A stretch of DNA of 64,000 nucleotides, taken from NCBI GenBank assembly GCA_916613615.1, contig OU744723.1, positions 31,254,171-31,318,170 of the forward strand, written 5' to 3'. The translations under genes and the position numbers were made by a program. The DNA comes from Steromphala cineraria (taxonomy: Eukaryota > Mollusca > Gastropoda > Trochida > Trochidae). Positions 22,867 through 36,236 of this stretch are shown here, piece by piece (the stretch's first letter is position 1; each line of letters opens with the position of its first letter). Below the pieces are notes generated by a model. It did not search any database and was not told where the DNA came from. It saw only the letters and a list, made by a program, of their open reading frames with translations.

Positions 22867-23834
22867 ATATTTTGTTAGACTGTGTTCAGTCTTGGTGCGT
22901 TTTAAACAAAATGTCAGTTAATGGTTTAAAATCTAAAGTTGTACATTTTAGGTTACCTTCTATTTCTAGGACAATGTGTGATTTTAAATGTGTTGATCAG
23001 ATGTTTGAAGTTGTTGGTTAGTTATAACTATCTTTGATTGTTATTAACTGAATATTTAGATTATAAACGTATAGCAAAAGCTGTTGCCAGTTCTGCAAGT
23101 AAGTTTGCTCCCAACAATGCTGTTATTGGGGATATGGGTTGGACGCCATCTTATATTTCACAGTTGTGTAGCTTGGTGAGATTTTACAGGCGTTTATGTA
23201 ACATCTAATATGATGGGTTAGCTGCTAAGAGTTTTAATTAGGGAAATACTCATGCACTAAATAAAAAGTGAAATTGGAATTTTAAAATTCATCACAAATT
23301 TTCAGATATAGAGTTATCTCATTTTGCAAATGTTTCTTGTAATTACCATGTTAAGTTTGTTGTCTCGGAAGTTAAATAATGTAAGATAGGTTTATTATCA
23401 AATGGAGACATGATATCTCCCAACCTTTTAGCCATACTGGTGTTGGTGGAAATAAGTTACGATTATATTGTACTTTTAAGGATAATTTTAATGTGGCACA
23501 CTATGTAGGACTTCCCACCCCCAGGTCACACAGAAGAGCCTTGGCTAGCTTCAGATGTGGAGTTGCCCCGATTAGAGTCGAGACTGGCCGTTATGATGGC
23601 ACTAACATTAATGAAAGAGTGTCTTTACTTTGTAAAGATGAAATCGAAGATGAATGCCATGTGTTAATGAAATGTCCATTGTATTCGTGTGAAAGATCGA
23701 TTGTATTGAGAAAATGTATAGCTGAGTGTGATAGTTTTGAGGATTTTAGTGATGTACAAAAGTTACAATTTATCTTATCCAGCCCAACAGTTTTGTTTTA
23801 CTGTTGCCAAAACCTGCAATGTAATTCTTTCTAA
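22867..23834 (+). mobile_element. Dead non-LTR retrotransposon A, 3' piece
   Basis: This is the continuation of the element at 20,490-20,937 after the nested insertion. It has CVQSWCVLNKMSVNGLKSKV, then IAKAVASSASKF and GDMGWTPSYISQLCSLVRFY, and finally a 113-codon open C-terminal segment (23,493-23,834) with HRRALASFRCGVAPIRVETG. That segment ends with a Cys/His cluster (LLCKDEIEDECHVLMKCPL) resembling a zinc knuckle. Several frameshifts separate the parts. The order and spacing match one LINE reading frame. Confidence 0.85.
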
Positions 23835-25340
23835 ACGTCAATCTTATTTATATAATTCCTGATTTTAGCTAAATAGATTTATTTTAATAAATGTAATATA
23901 ACTTTAGGCAACTATTTTGCTTCTTGTAAATATTTTGCTGACATTAGTCTCTCATAATCCCTTATAGGGGTGGCTCAACTTTAATTGTTTTATCAAATGT
24001 ATTGTATGTATTTTAATGTTGAGGGTAGACTTTAATATACAATCTGACTGTCGGTCCGTAATAAACAGACTATGCAGATTAACGTATCATTATTTCAACT
24101 GAAATATGTAAAGGTTAATGTCCGAGTAACTCTCCATTCCTAAAAAATAATGGAGCCGAGGGCCCCAACGTTTCATTACTGAAAAATAATGGAGCGAGAG
24201 AACTATAGGATGACGTCACAAGTGTAATTTAATGCCTAAATAATTGTTGAATTACCAATGATGTGGATATCTTTTTTTACATCAAATGCTTAGTAGTGTT
24301 ACATCGTCAAATGATTTATCTAACTGAGTTGAAAACATTTTATGAAAAGCGTAAATTATTTTTCTGTTGTATTTTTCGAAAGATGTATAGATAACGAGTC
24401 TGATTCTGTTTATGACGTCACACAAAGGGGGTGTGACCAGTGACGGGCAGTCATGCATTCACTGGTTTGTGGCCAGATAGGTCTAAGCGGCCCATCCGCA
24501 AAAGAGGCTTTCAAAAACGGCTTTCATTACAAAACTGGACATATTTGAGTAGCGACCTTTGACGCACTATACAATACTGTAATCTCAGAAAATTGTGAAA
24601 TATGTTTGTGTTTATGTGAACTTTAACATAACTAATGGTGTTGTAAAACACAGAGTGTACATAGGGAAGGTCACACCTGGGAATACATAATTATAGAAAC
24701 ACTCGGGCTTCTAATTGGAAATATTTTCAGAATAGTAGGCTAAGCGCTTTTAAACGACAGAGCATGCTTTTGGAAAATCCGGTGGACTGAAAAAAGTCAC
24801 ACTGAAGTTGTTTATAAGTAATAGATATACCCACACTTCTCGAGTTGTATCTCTCAATATTCCTCCTATTTAAATAATAGGTCTCCGATGCGTAGCAGGA
24901 GGTATATAAACAGGTTCATAAACTCTTTTGGTCTCAAAATCTAAAATAAGCTCAAATATCTAATTTACTCTGTGAAGGGATCAAATGTGATTAAATAGCT
25001 AAAATATTCATAACAGTGTTGATATACTCAGATTTTTTCAGTCACGTGAAAAAGTAAAACTTACTATTAGTAAATGTTATAGAAATGTTTAAGGGGAAAC
25101 GTTGTTACCTAGACTTTATTCCAAAGATATTAATGTTTTTAAGTTTTTAAATTTGGCCAAAATTTCATATTTAAAAGACGTGAATGACGAAGATGAAACG
25201 CAAAGCTAAAATTATCAAACAACAGGTAAGAAGAATAGAACAGTTTAGCCTTCCATGTAGCTCTGTACCTCATATGGCTTTTTTAGTTTATTAGGTTTTT
25301 ATTATTCAAAGAACAACAGGATCACAATTATCTATGAAAT
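23835..25340. other. No gene seen
   Basis: Non-coding, AT-rich sequence following the LINE. No recognisable exon, RNA gene or repeat terminus was found. The start may include the 3' untranslated part of LINE A. Confidence 0.55.
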
Positions 25341-25683
25341 AAAGGGACAGTAGCACGTTTTTTGATAATTTTATATTTCAAAATTTTCACTGATAATGCT
25401 AAATGTATTATTGTGATAGTGTCAAAAATCTCGTAGCACAAATCAATTATCCATAGTCAGAGGACAAAGTAAAACGATTCCCATAAAATCCATTGGCGGC
25501 AATTTTAAGTGAACACCTTTAATTCAGTTTGTGTTAGAAAAAGGAATCGCGTGGCTAAACTTTACCATATATATTTGAATTATTACTGCTTCATTTAGTA
25601 TAAATACATTGTCTTTCAATTGGAGCCATTAATTTTCAGTTAACCGACATCACCATATATTCCCCCTAAAAACGTGCTACTGC
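25341..25683. mobile_element. TTAA-type MITE, copy 1 (oldest, right end damaged)
   Basis: It begins AAAGGGACAGTAGCACGTTT and ends AAAAACGTGCTACTGC, with the internal sequence (CATTGTCTTTCAATTGGA, GACATCACCATATATTCCCC) shared with the copies at 45,044, 45,923 and 51,498. The final CCCTTTAA and the left TTAA are lost. No coding capacity. Confidence 0.85.
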
Positions 25684-26280
25684 TAAGGATGTCATTTTAT
25701 TCTGAAAAGGGGATCAATACAAGCTTTACAGCTTCGGAGGGTGTTGTTCTTATTATGGGCAACAAATTCACCAGGTCCCTATTCTTAATCTGCCTTATGC
25801 CTTTATGCCTTTAAATAAGATGAAAAAAGATTTTAAGGGCGTTGCCCCATGCTGTGAAAAGATCTCACTTATTCACCTCAGCAGGTGTCTAAAACTCACG
25901 CAAGAGAAGTTATCTATGAATGTGTAATGAAACGGAAGAAAAATGTTACTCCTTTAACACGATTGTAAAAGCACGAAGACATGAGGGTGATTCACGTACA
26001 TGTATGTTTCAAATTTACCTTTCAAAACTTAATCGGATACAGACGAACTGACAGGGAGGCAAGCAGGCTAACAGACACATTTTGTTAATATAAGGCTAAC
26101 CGTAATGCTAATGAAAAGACCAGTATGATAGATATTTTTGTACCCCTAAGTTTTTATCCCCCACCCCAAAGGCTGGGGTAATATCTAAATTTCCCCGCAT
26201 GTTCGAGGTAAAAAAATCACAACCCTTTCCAATAGACCATTCTTTTTTCAGGGTAGATCCCTAAAAATTATAAGAAGTTT

Positions 26281-26342
26281 GGGGGGGGGGCTACCCTTCT
26301 TCTCAACCAAATCTTATCCAACCCCCCCCCCCCCCCCCCCCC
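26281..26342. repeat. Poly(G) and poly(C) runs beside the 63-bp satellite
   Basis: Ten G (26,281-26,290) are followed 31 bases later by 21 C (26,322-26,342), giving a G/C inverted arrangement about 30 bp before the satellite begins. Such runs are error-prone in sequencing, so exact lengths should be treated with caution. Confidence 0.85.
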
Positions 26343-26373
26343 TCCAACACATCCCGCCCCCTTTTCATTGCCA

Positions 26374-29300
26374 TTGTATTACGTGAGAATATTGGTGCTT
26401 GTATGTGATGTAATGGTTCAATGTTATCTATCAAGTTTGTATTACATGAGAATATTGGTGCTTGTATATGATGTAATGGTTCAATGTTATCTATCAAGTT
26501 TGTATTACGTGAGAATATTGGTGCTTGTACGTGATGTAATGGTTCAACGTTATCTATCAAGTTTGTATTACATGAGAATATTGGTGCTTGTATGTGATGT
26601 AATGGTTCAATGTTATCTATCAAGTTTGTATTACATGAGAATATTGGTTCATGCGTATGATGTAATGGTTCAATGTTATCTATCAAGTTTGTATTACATG
26701 AGAATATTGGTTCATGCGTATGATGTAATGGTTCAATGTTATCTATCAAGTTTGTATTACATGAGAATTTGGTTCATGCGTATGATGTAATGGTTCAATG
26801 TTATCTATCAAGTTTGTATTACATGAGAATATTGGTTCATGCGTATGATGTAATGGTTCAATGTTATCTATCAAGTTTGTATTACATGAGAATTTGGTTC
26901 ATGCGTATGATGTAATGGTTCAATGTTATCTATCAAGTTTGTATTACATGAGAATTTGGTTCATGCGTATGATGTAATGGTTCAATGTTATCTATCAAGT
27001 TTGTATTACATGCGAATATTGGTTCATGCGTATGATGTAATGGTTCAATGTTATCTATCAAGTTTGTATAACATGAGAATATTGGTTCATGAGTATGATG
27101 AAATGGCATAATGTTATCTATCAAGTTTGTATTACATGAGAATATTTGTTCATGCGTATGATGTAATGGTTCAATGTTATCTATCAAGTTTGTATTACAT
27201 GCGAATATTGGTTCATGCGTATGATGTAATTGTTCAATGTTATCTATCAAGTTTATATAACATGAGAATATTGGTTCATGCGTATGATGAAATGGTTCAA
27301 TGTTATCTATCAAGTTTGTATTACATGAGAATATTGGTTCATGCATATGATGTAATGGTTCAATGTTATCTATCAAGTTTGTATTACATGAGAATTTGGT
27401 TCATGCGTATGATGTAATGGTTCAATGTTATCTATCAAGTTTGTATTACATGAGAATATTGGTTCATGCGTATGATGTAATGGTTCAATGTTATCTATCA
27501 AGTTTGTATTACATGAGAATTTGGTTCATGCGTATGATGAAATGGCATAATGTTATCTATCAAGTTTGTATTACATGAGAATATTGGTTCATGCGTATGA
27601 TGTAATGGTTCAATGTTATCTATCAAGTTTGTATTACATGCGAATATTGGTTCATGCGTATGATGTAATGGTTCAATGTTATCTATCAAGTTTGTATAAC
27701 ATGAGAATATTGGTTCATGCGTATGATGAAATGGTTCAATGTTATCTATCAAGTTTGTAATACATGAGAATATTGGTTCATGCATATGATGTAATGGTTC
27801 AATGTTATCTATCAAGTTTGTATTACATGAGAATTTGGTTCATGCGTATGATGTAATGGTTCAATGTTATCTATCAAGTTTGTAATACGTGAGAATATTG
27901 GTTCATGCGTATGATGAAATGGCATAATGTTATCTATCAAGTTTGTATTACATGAGAATATTGGTTCATGCGTATGATGTAATGGTTCAATGTTATCTAT
28001 CAAGTTTGTATTACGTGAGAATATTGGTTCATGCGTATGATGAAATGGCATAATGTTATCTATCAAGTTTGTTTTACATGAGAATATTGGTTCATGCGTA
28101 TGATGTAATGGTTCAATGTTATCTATCAAGTTTGTATTACATGAGAATATTGGTTCATGCGTATGATGTAATGGTTCAATGTTATCTATCAAGTTTGTAT
28201 TACATGAGAATATTGGTTCATGCGTATGATGTAATGGTTCAATGTTATCTATCAAGTTTGTATTACATGAGAATTTGGTTCATGCGTATGATGAAATGGC
28301 ATAATGTTATCTATCAAGTTTGTATTACATGAGAATATTGGTTCATGCGTATGATGTAATGGCATAATGTTATCTATCAAGTTTGTATTACATGAGAATA
28401 TTGGTTCATGCGTATGATGTAATGGCATAATGTTATCTATCAAGTTTGTATTACATGAGAATATTGGTTCATGCGTATGATGTAATGGCATAATATTATC
28501 TATCAAGTTTGTATTACATGAGAATATTGGTTCATGCGTATGATGTTATGGTTCAATGTTATCTATCAAGTTTGTATTACATGAGAATTTGGTTCATGCG
28601 TATGATGTAATGGTTCAATGTTATCTATCAAGTTTGTATTACATGAGAATATTGGTTCATGCGTATAATGTTATGGCATAATGTTATCTATCAAGTTTGT
28701 ATTACATGAGAATTTGGTTCATGCGTATGATGTAATGGCATAATGTTATCTATCAAGTTTGTATTACATGAGAATTTGGTTCATGCGTATGATGAAATGG
28801 CATAATGTTATCTATCAAGTTTGTATTACATGTGAATTTGGTTCATGCGTATGATGTAATGGCATAATGTTATCTATCAAGTTTGTATTACATGAGAATA
28901 TTGGTTCATGCGTATGATGTAATGGCATAATGTTATCTATCAAGTTTGTATTACATGAGAATATTGGTTCATGCGTATGATGTAATGGCATAATGTTATC
29001 TATCAAGTTTGTATTACATGAGAATATTGGTTCATGCGTATGATGTAATGGCATAATGTTATCTATCAAGTTTGTATTACATGAGAATATTGGTTCATGC
29101 GTATGATGTAATGGCATAATGTTATCTATCAAGTTTGTATTACATGAGAATTTGGTTCATGCGTATGATGTAATGGCATAATGTTATCTATCAAGTTTGT
29201 ATTACATGAGAATTTGGTTCATGCGTATGATGAAATGGCATAATGTTATCTATCAAGTTTGTATTACATGAGAATATTGGTTCATGCGTATGATGAAATG

Positions 29301-32300
29301 GCATAATGTTATCTATCAAGTTTGTATTACATGAGAATATTGGTTCATGCATATGATGTAATGGCATAATGTTATCTATCAAGTTTATATTACATGAGAA
29401 TATTGGTTCATGCATATGATGTAATGGCATAATGTTATCTATCAAGTTTGTATTACATGAGAATATTGGTTCATGCATATGATGTAATGGCATAATGTTA
29501 TCTATCAAGTTTGTATTACATGAGAATATTGGTTCATGCGTATGATGTAATGGCATAATGTTATCTATCAAGTTTGTATTACATGAGAATATTGGTTCAT
29601 GCATATGATGTAATGGCATAATGTTATCTATCAAGTTTGTATTACATGAGAATTTGGTTCATGCGTATGATGTAATGGCATAATGTTATCTATCAAGTTT
29701 GTATTACATGAGAATTTGGTTCATGCGTATGATGAAATGGCATAATGTTATCTATCAAGTTTGTATTACATGAGAATATTGGTTCATGCGTATGATGTAA
29801 TGGTTCAATGTTATCTATCAAGTTTGTATTACATGAGAATATTGGTTCATGCATATGATGTAATGGCATAATGTTATCTATCAAGTTTGTATTACATGAG
29901 AATATTGGTTCATGCATATGATGTAATGGCATAATGTTATCTATCAAGTTTGTATTACATGAGAATATTGGTTCATGCATATGATGTAATGGCATAATGT
30001 TATCTATCAAGTTTGTATTACATGAGAATATTGGTTCATGCGTTTGATGTAATGGTTCAATGTTATCTATCAAGTTTGTATTACATGAGAATATTGGTTC
30101 ATGCGTATGATGTAATGGCATAATGTTATCTATCAAGTTTGTATTACATGAGAATATTGGTTCATGCGTATGATGTAATGGCATAATGTTATCTATCAAG
30201 TTTGTATTACATGAGAATATTGGTTCATGCGTATGATGTAATGGCATAATGTTATCTATCAAGTTTGTATTACATGAGAATATTGGTTCATGCATATGAT
30301 GAAATGGCATAATGTTATCTATCAAGTTTGTATTACATGAGAATATTGGTTCATGCGTATGATGTAATGGTTCAATGTTATCTATCAAGTTTGTATTACA
30401 TGAGAATATTGGTTCATGCGTATGATGAAATGGCATAATGTTATCTATCAAGTTTTTATTACATGAGAATATTGGTTCATGCGTATGATGTAATGGCATA
30501 ATGTTATCTATCAAGTTTGTATTACATGAGAATATTGGTTCATGCATATGATGAAATGGCATAATGTTATCTATCAAGTTTGTATTACATGAGAATATTG
30601 GTTCATGCGTATGATGTAATGGTTCAATGTTATCTATCAAGTTTGTATTACATGAGAATTTGGTTCATGCGTATGATGAAATGGCATCATGTTATCTATC
30701 AAGTTTGTATTACATGAGAATATTGGTTCATGCGTATGATGAAATGGCATAATGTTATCTATCAAGTTTGTATTACATGAGAATATTGGTTCATGCGTAT
30801 GATGTAATGGTTCAATGTTATCTATCAAGTTTGTATTACATGAGAATATTGGTTCATGCGTATGATGTAATGGTTCAATGTTATCTATCAAGTTTGTATT
30901 ACATGAGAATATTGGTTCATGCGTATGATGTAATGGCATACTGTTATCTATCAAGTTTGTATTACATGAGAATATTGGTTCATGCATATGATGTAATGGC
31001 ATAATGTTATCTATCAAGTTTGTATTACATGAGAATATTGGTTCATGCGTATGATGTAATGGCATAATGTTATCTATCAAGTTTGTATTACATGAGAATA
31101 TTGGTTCATGCGTATGATGTAATGGCATAATGTTATCTATCAAGTTTGTATTACGTGAGAATATTGGTTCATGCGTATGATGTAATGGTTCAATGTTATC
31201 TATCAAGTTTGTATTACATGAGAATATTGGTTCATGCGTATGATGTAATGGCATAATGTTATCTATCAAGTTTGTATTACATGAGAATATTGGTTCATGC
31301 GTATGATGTAATGGTTCAATGTTATCTATCAAGTTTGTATTACGTGAGAATATTGGTTCATGCGTATGATGAAATGGTTCAATGTTATCTATCAAGTTTG
31401 TATTACATGAGAATATTGGTTCATGCATATGATGAAATGGCATAATGTTATCTATCAAGTTTGTATTACATGAGAATATTGGTTCATGCGTATGATGTAA
31501 TGGTTCAATGTTATCTATCAAGTTTGTATTACATGAGAATATTGGTTCATGCATATGATGAAATGGCATAATGTTATCTATCAAGTTTGTATTATATGAG
31601 AATATTGGTTCATGCGTTTGATGTAATGGCATAATGTTATCTATCAAGTTTGTATTACATGAGAATATTGGTTCATGCGTATGATGTAATGGCATAATGT
31701 TATCTATCAAGTTTGTATTACATGAGAATATTGGTTCATGCGTATGATGTAATGGTTCAATGTTATCTATCAAGTTTGTATTACATGAGAATATTGGTTC
31801 ATGCGTATGATGTAATGGCATAATGTTATCTATCAAGTTTGTATTACATGAGAATATTGGTTCATGCATATGATGAAATGGCATAATGTTATCTATCAAG
31901 TTTGTATTACATGAGAATATTGGTTCATGCGTATGATGTAATGGTTCAATGTTATCTATCAAGTTTGTATTACATGAGAATTTGGTTCATGCGTATGATG
32001 AAATGGCATCATGTTATCTAGCAAGTTTGTATTACATGAGAATATTGGTTCATGCGTATGATGAAATGGCATAATGTTATCTATCAAGTTTGTATTACAT
32101 GAGAATATTGGTTCATGCGTATGATGTAATGGTTCAATGTTATCTATCAAGTTTGTATTACATGAGAATATTGGTTCATGCGTTTGATGTAATGGTTCAA
32201 TGTTATCTATCAAGTTTGTATTACATGAGAATATTGGTTCATGCGTATGATGTAATGGCATAATGTTATCTATCAAGTTTGTATTACATGAGAATATTGG

Positions 32301-35300
32301 TTCATGCGTATGATGTAATGGCATAATGTTATCTATCAAGTTTGTATTACATGAGAATATTGGTTCATGCGTATGATGTAATGGCATAATGTTATCTATC
32401 AATTTTGTATTACATGAGAATATTGGTTCATGCGTATGATGTAATGGCATAATGTTATCTATCAAGTTTGTATTACGTGAGAATATTGGTTCATGCATAT
32501 GATGAAATGGCATAATGTTATCTATCAAGTTTGTATTACATGAGAATATTGGTTCATGCGTATGATGTAATGGTTCAATGTTATCTATCAAGTTTGTATT
32601 ACATGAGAATATTGGTTCATGCATATGATGAAATGGCATAATGTTATCTATCAAGTTTGTATTACATGAGAATATTGGTTCATGCGTATGATGTAATGGC
32701 ATAATGTTATCTATCAAGTTTGTATTACATGAGAATATTGGTTCATGCGTATGATGTAATGGCATAATGTTATCTATCAAGTTTGTATTACATGAGAATA
32801 TTGGTTCATGCGTATGATGTAATGGTTCAATGTTATCTATCAAGTTTGTATTACATGAGAATATTGGTTCATGCATATGATGAAATGGCATAATGTTATC
32901 TATCAAGTTTGTATTACATGAGAATATTGGTTCATGCGTATGATGTAATGGTTCAATGTTATCTATCAAGTTTGTATTACATGAGAATATTGGTTCATGC
33001 ATATGATGAAATGGCATAATGTTATCTATCAAGTTTGTATTACATGAGAATATTGGTTCATGCGTATGATGTAATGGTTCAATGTTATCTATCAAGTTTG
33101 TATTACATGAGAATATTGGTTCATGCGTATGATGTAATGGCATAATGTTATCTATCAAGTTTGTATTACATGAGAATATTGGTTCATGCATATGATGAAA
33201 TGGCATAATGTTATCTATCAAGTTTGTATTACATGAGAATATTGGTTCATGCGTATGATGTAATGGTTCAATGTTATCTATCAAGTTTGTATTACATGAG
33301 AATATTGGTTCATGCGTATGATGTAATGGCATAATGTTATCTATCAAGTTTGTATTACATGAGAATATTGGTTCATGCATATGATGAAATGGCATAATGT
33401 TATCTATCAAGTTTGTATTACATGAGAATATTGGTTCATGCGTATGATGTAATGGTTCAATGTTATCTATCAAGTTTGTATTACATGAGAATTTGGTTCA
33501 TGCGTATGATGAAATGGCATCATGTTATCTATCAAGTTTGTATTACATGAGAATATTGGTTCATGAGTATGATGAAATGGCATAATGTTATCTATCAAGT
33601 TTGTATTACATGAGAATATTGGTTCATGCGTATGATGTAATGGTTCAATGTTATCTATCAAGTTTGTATTACATGAGAATATTGGTTCATGCGTATGATG
33701 TAATGGTTCAATGTTATCTATCAAGTTTGTATTACATGAGAATATTGGTTCATGCGTATGATGTAATGGTTCAATGTTATCTATCAAGTTTGTATTACAT
33801 GAGAATATTGGTTCATGCGTATGATGTAATGGCATACTGTTATCTATCAAGTTTGTATTACATGAGAATATTGGTTCATGCATATGATGTAATGGCATAA
33901 TGTTATCTATCAAGTTTGTATTACATGAGAATATTGGTTCATGCGTATGATGTAATGGCCTAATGTTATCTATCAAGTTTGTATTACATGAGAATATTGG
34001 TTCATGCGTATGATGTAATGGCATAATGTTATCTATCAAGTTTGTATTACGTGAGAATATTGGTTCATGCGTATGATGTAATGGTTCAATGTTATCTATC
34101 AAGTTTGTATTACATGAGAATATTGGTTCATGCGTATGATGTAATGGCATAATGTTATCTATCAAGTTTGTATTACATGAGAATATTGGTTCATGCGTAT
34201 GATGTAATGGTTCAATGTTATCTATCAAGTTTGTATTACGTGAGAATATTGGTTCATGCGTATGATGAAATGGTTCAATGTTATCTATCAAGTTTGTATT
34301 ACATGAGAATATTGGTTCATGCATATGATGAAATGGCATAATGTTATCTATCAAGTTTGTATTACATGAGAATATTGGTTCATGCGTATGATGTAATGGT
34401 TCAATGTTATCTATCAAGTTTGTATTACATGAGAATATTGGTTCATGCATATGATGAAATGGCATAATGTTATCTATCAAGTTTGTATTACATGAGAATA
34501 TTGGTTCATGCGTATGATGTAATGGCATAATGTTATCTATCAAGTTTGTATTACATGAGAATATTGGTTCATGCGTATGATGTAATGGCATAATGTTATC
34601 TATCAAGTTTGTATTACATGAGAATATTGGTTCATGCATATGATGAAATGGCATAATGTTATCTATCAAGTTTGTATTACATGAGAATATTGGTTCATGC
34701 GTATGATGTAATGGTTCAATGTTATCTATCAAGTTTGTATTACATGAGAATATTGGTTCATGCGTATGATGTAATGGCATAATGTTATCTATCAAGTTTG
34801 TATTACATGAGAATATTGGTTCATGCATATGATGTAATGGCATAATGTTATCTATCAAGTTTGTATTACATGAGAATATTGGTTCATGCGTATGATGTAA
34901 TGGTTCAATGTTATCTATCAAGTTTGTATTACATGAGAATTTGGTTCATGCGTATGATGAAATGGCATCATGTTATCTATCAAGTTTGTATTACATGAGA
35001 ATATTGGTTCATGCGTATGATGAAATGGCATAATGTTATCTATCAAGTTTGTATTACATGAGAATATTGGTTCATGCGTATGATGTAATGGTTCAATGTT
35101 ATCTATCAAGTTTGTATTACATGAGAATATTGGTTCATGCGTATGATGTAATGGCATACTGTTATCTATCAAGTTTGTATTACATGAGAATATTGGTTCA
35201 TGCATATGATGTAATGGCATAATGTTATCTATCAAGTTTGTATTACATGAGAATATTGGTTCATGCGTATGATGTAATGGCATAATGTTATCTATCAAGT

Positions 35301-36236
35301 TTGTATTACATGAGAATATTGGTTCATGCATATGATGTAATGGTTCAATGTTATCTATCAAGTTTGTATTACATGAGAATATTGGTTCATGCGTATGATG
35401 TAATGGCATACTGTTATCTATCAAGTTTGTATTACATGAGAATATTGGTTCATGCATATGATGTAATGGCATAATGTTATCTATCAAGTTTGTATTACAT
35501 GAGAATATTGGTTCATGCGTATGATGTAATGGCATAATGTTATCTATCAAGTTTGTATTACATGAGAATATTGGTTCATGCGTATGATGTAATGGCATAA
35601 TGTTATCTATCAAGTTTGTATTACGTGAGAATATTGGTTCATGCGTATGATGTAATGGTTCAATGTTATCTATCAAGTTTGTATTACATGAGAATATTGG
35701 TTCATGCGTATGATGTAATGGCATAATGTTATCTATCAAGTTTGTATTACATGAGAATATTGGTTCATGCGTATGATGTAATGGTTCAATGTTATCTATC
35801 AAGTTTGTATTACGTGAGAATATTGGTTCATGCGTATGATGAAATGGTTCAATGTTATCTATCAAGTTTGTATTACATGAGAATATTGGTTCATGCGTAT
35901 GATGTAATGGTTCAATGTTATCTATCAAGTTTGTATTACATGAGAATATTGGTTCATGCGTATGATGTAATGGTTCAATGTTATCTATCAAGTTTGTATT
36001 ACATGAGAATATTGGTTCATGCGTATGATGTAATGGTTCAATGTTATCTATCAAGTTTGTATTACATGAGAATATTGGTTCATGCGTATGATGAAATGGT
36101 TCAATGTTATCTATCAAGTTTGTATTACATGAGAATATTGGTTCATGCGTATGATGTAATGGCATAATGTTATCTATCAAGTTTGTATTACATGAGAATA
36201 TTGGTTCATGCGTATGATGTAATGGCATAATGTTAT
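26374..36236. repeat. 63-bp satellite array, about 156 copies, with higher-order structure
   Basis: The unit includes ATGAGAATATTGGTTCATGC and GTTATCTATCAAGTTTG. It comes in recurring variants: ATGG(TTC/CAT)AATG, GATG(T/A)AATGG, GC(G/A)TATG and AC(A/G)TGAG. Because 63 is divisible by three and lacks stops, the minus strand stays open for up to 504 codons as a 21-residue repeat (HHTHEPIFSCNTNLIDNI plus MPL or EPL). Units of 62 bp (GAATTTGG for GAATATTGG) shift frame and end each open block. The variants interchange amino acids freely, so coding is unlikely. The left edge (26,374-26,620) is most diverged, as is usual for array margins. The right edge breaks off at TTAACCAAATGG. Confidence 0.97.

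Noticed and set aside
26374..36236. CRISPR-like array (regular repeats)
   Set aside because: There are no unique spacers: the whole 63-bp unit repeats. The surrounding DNA is animal.
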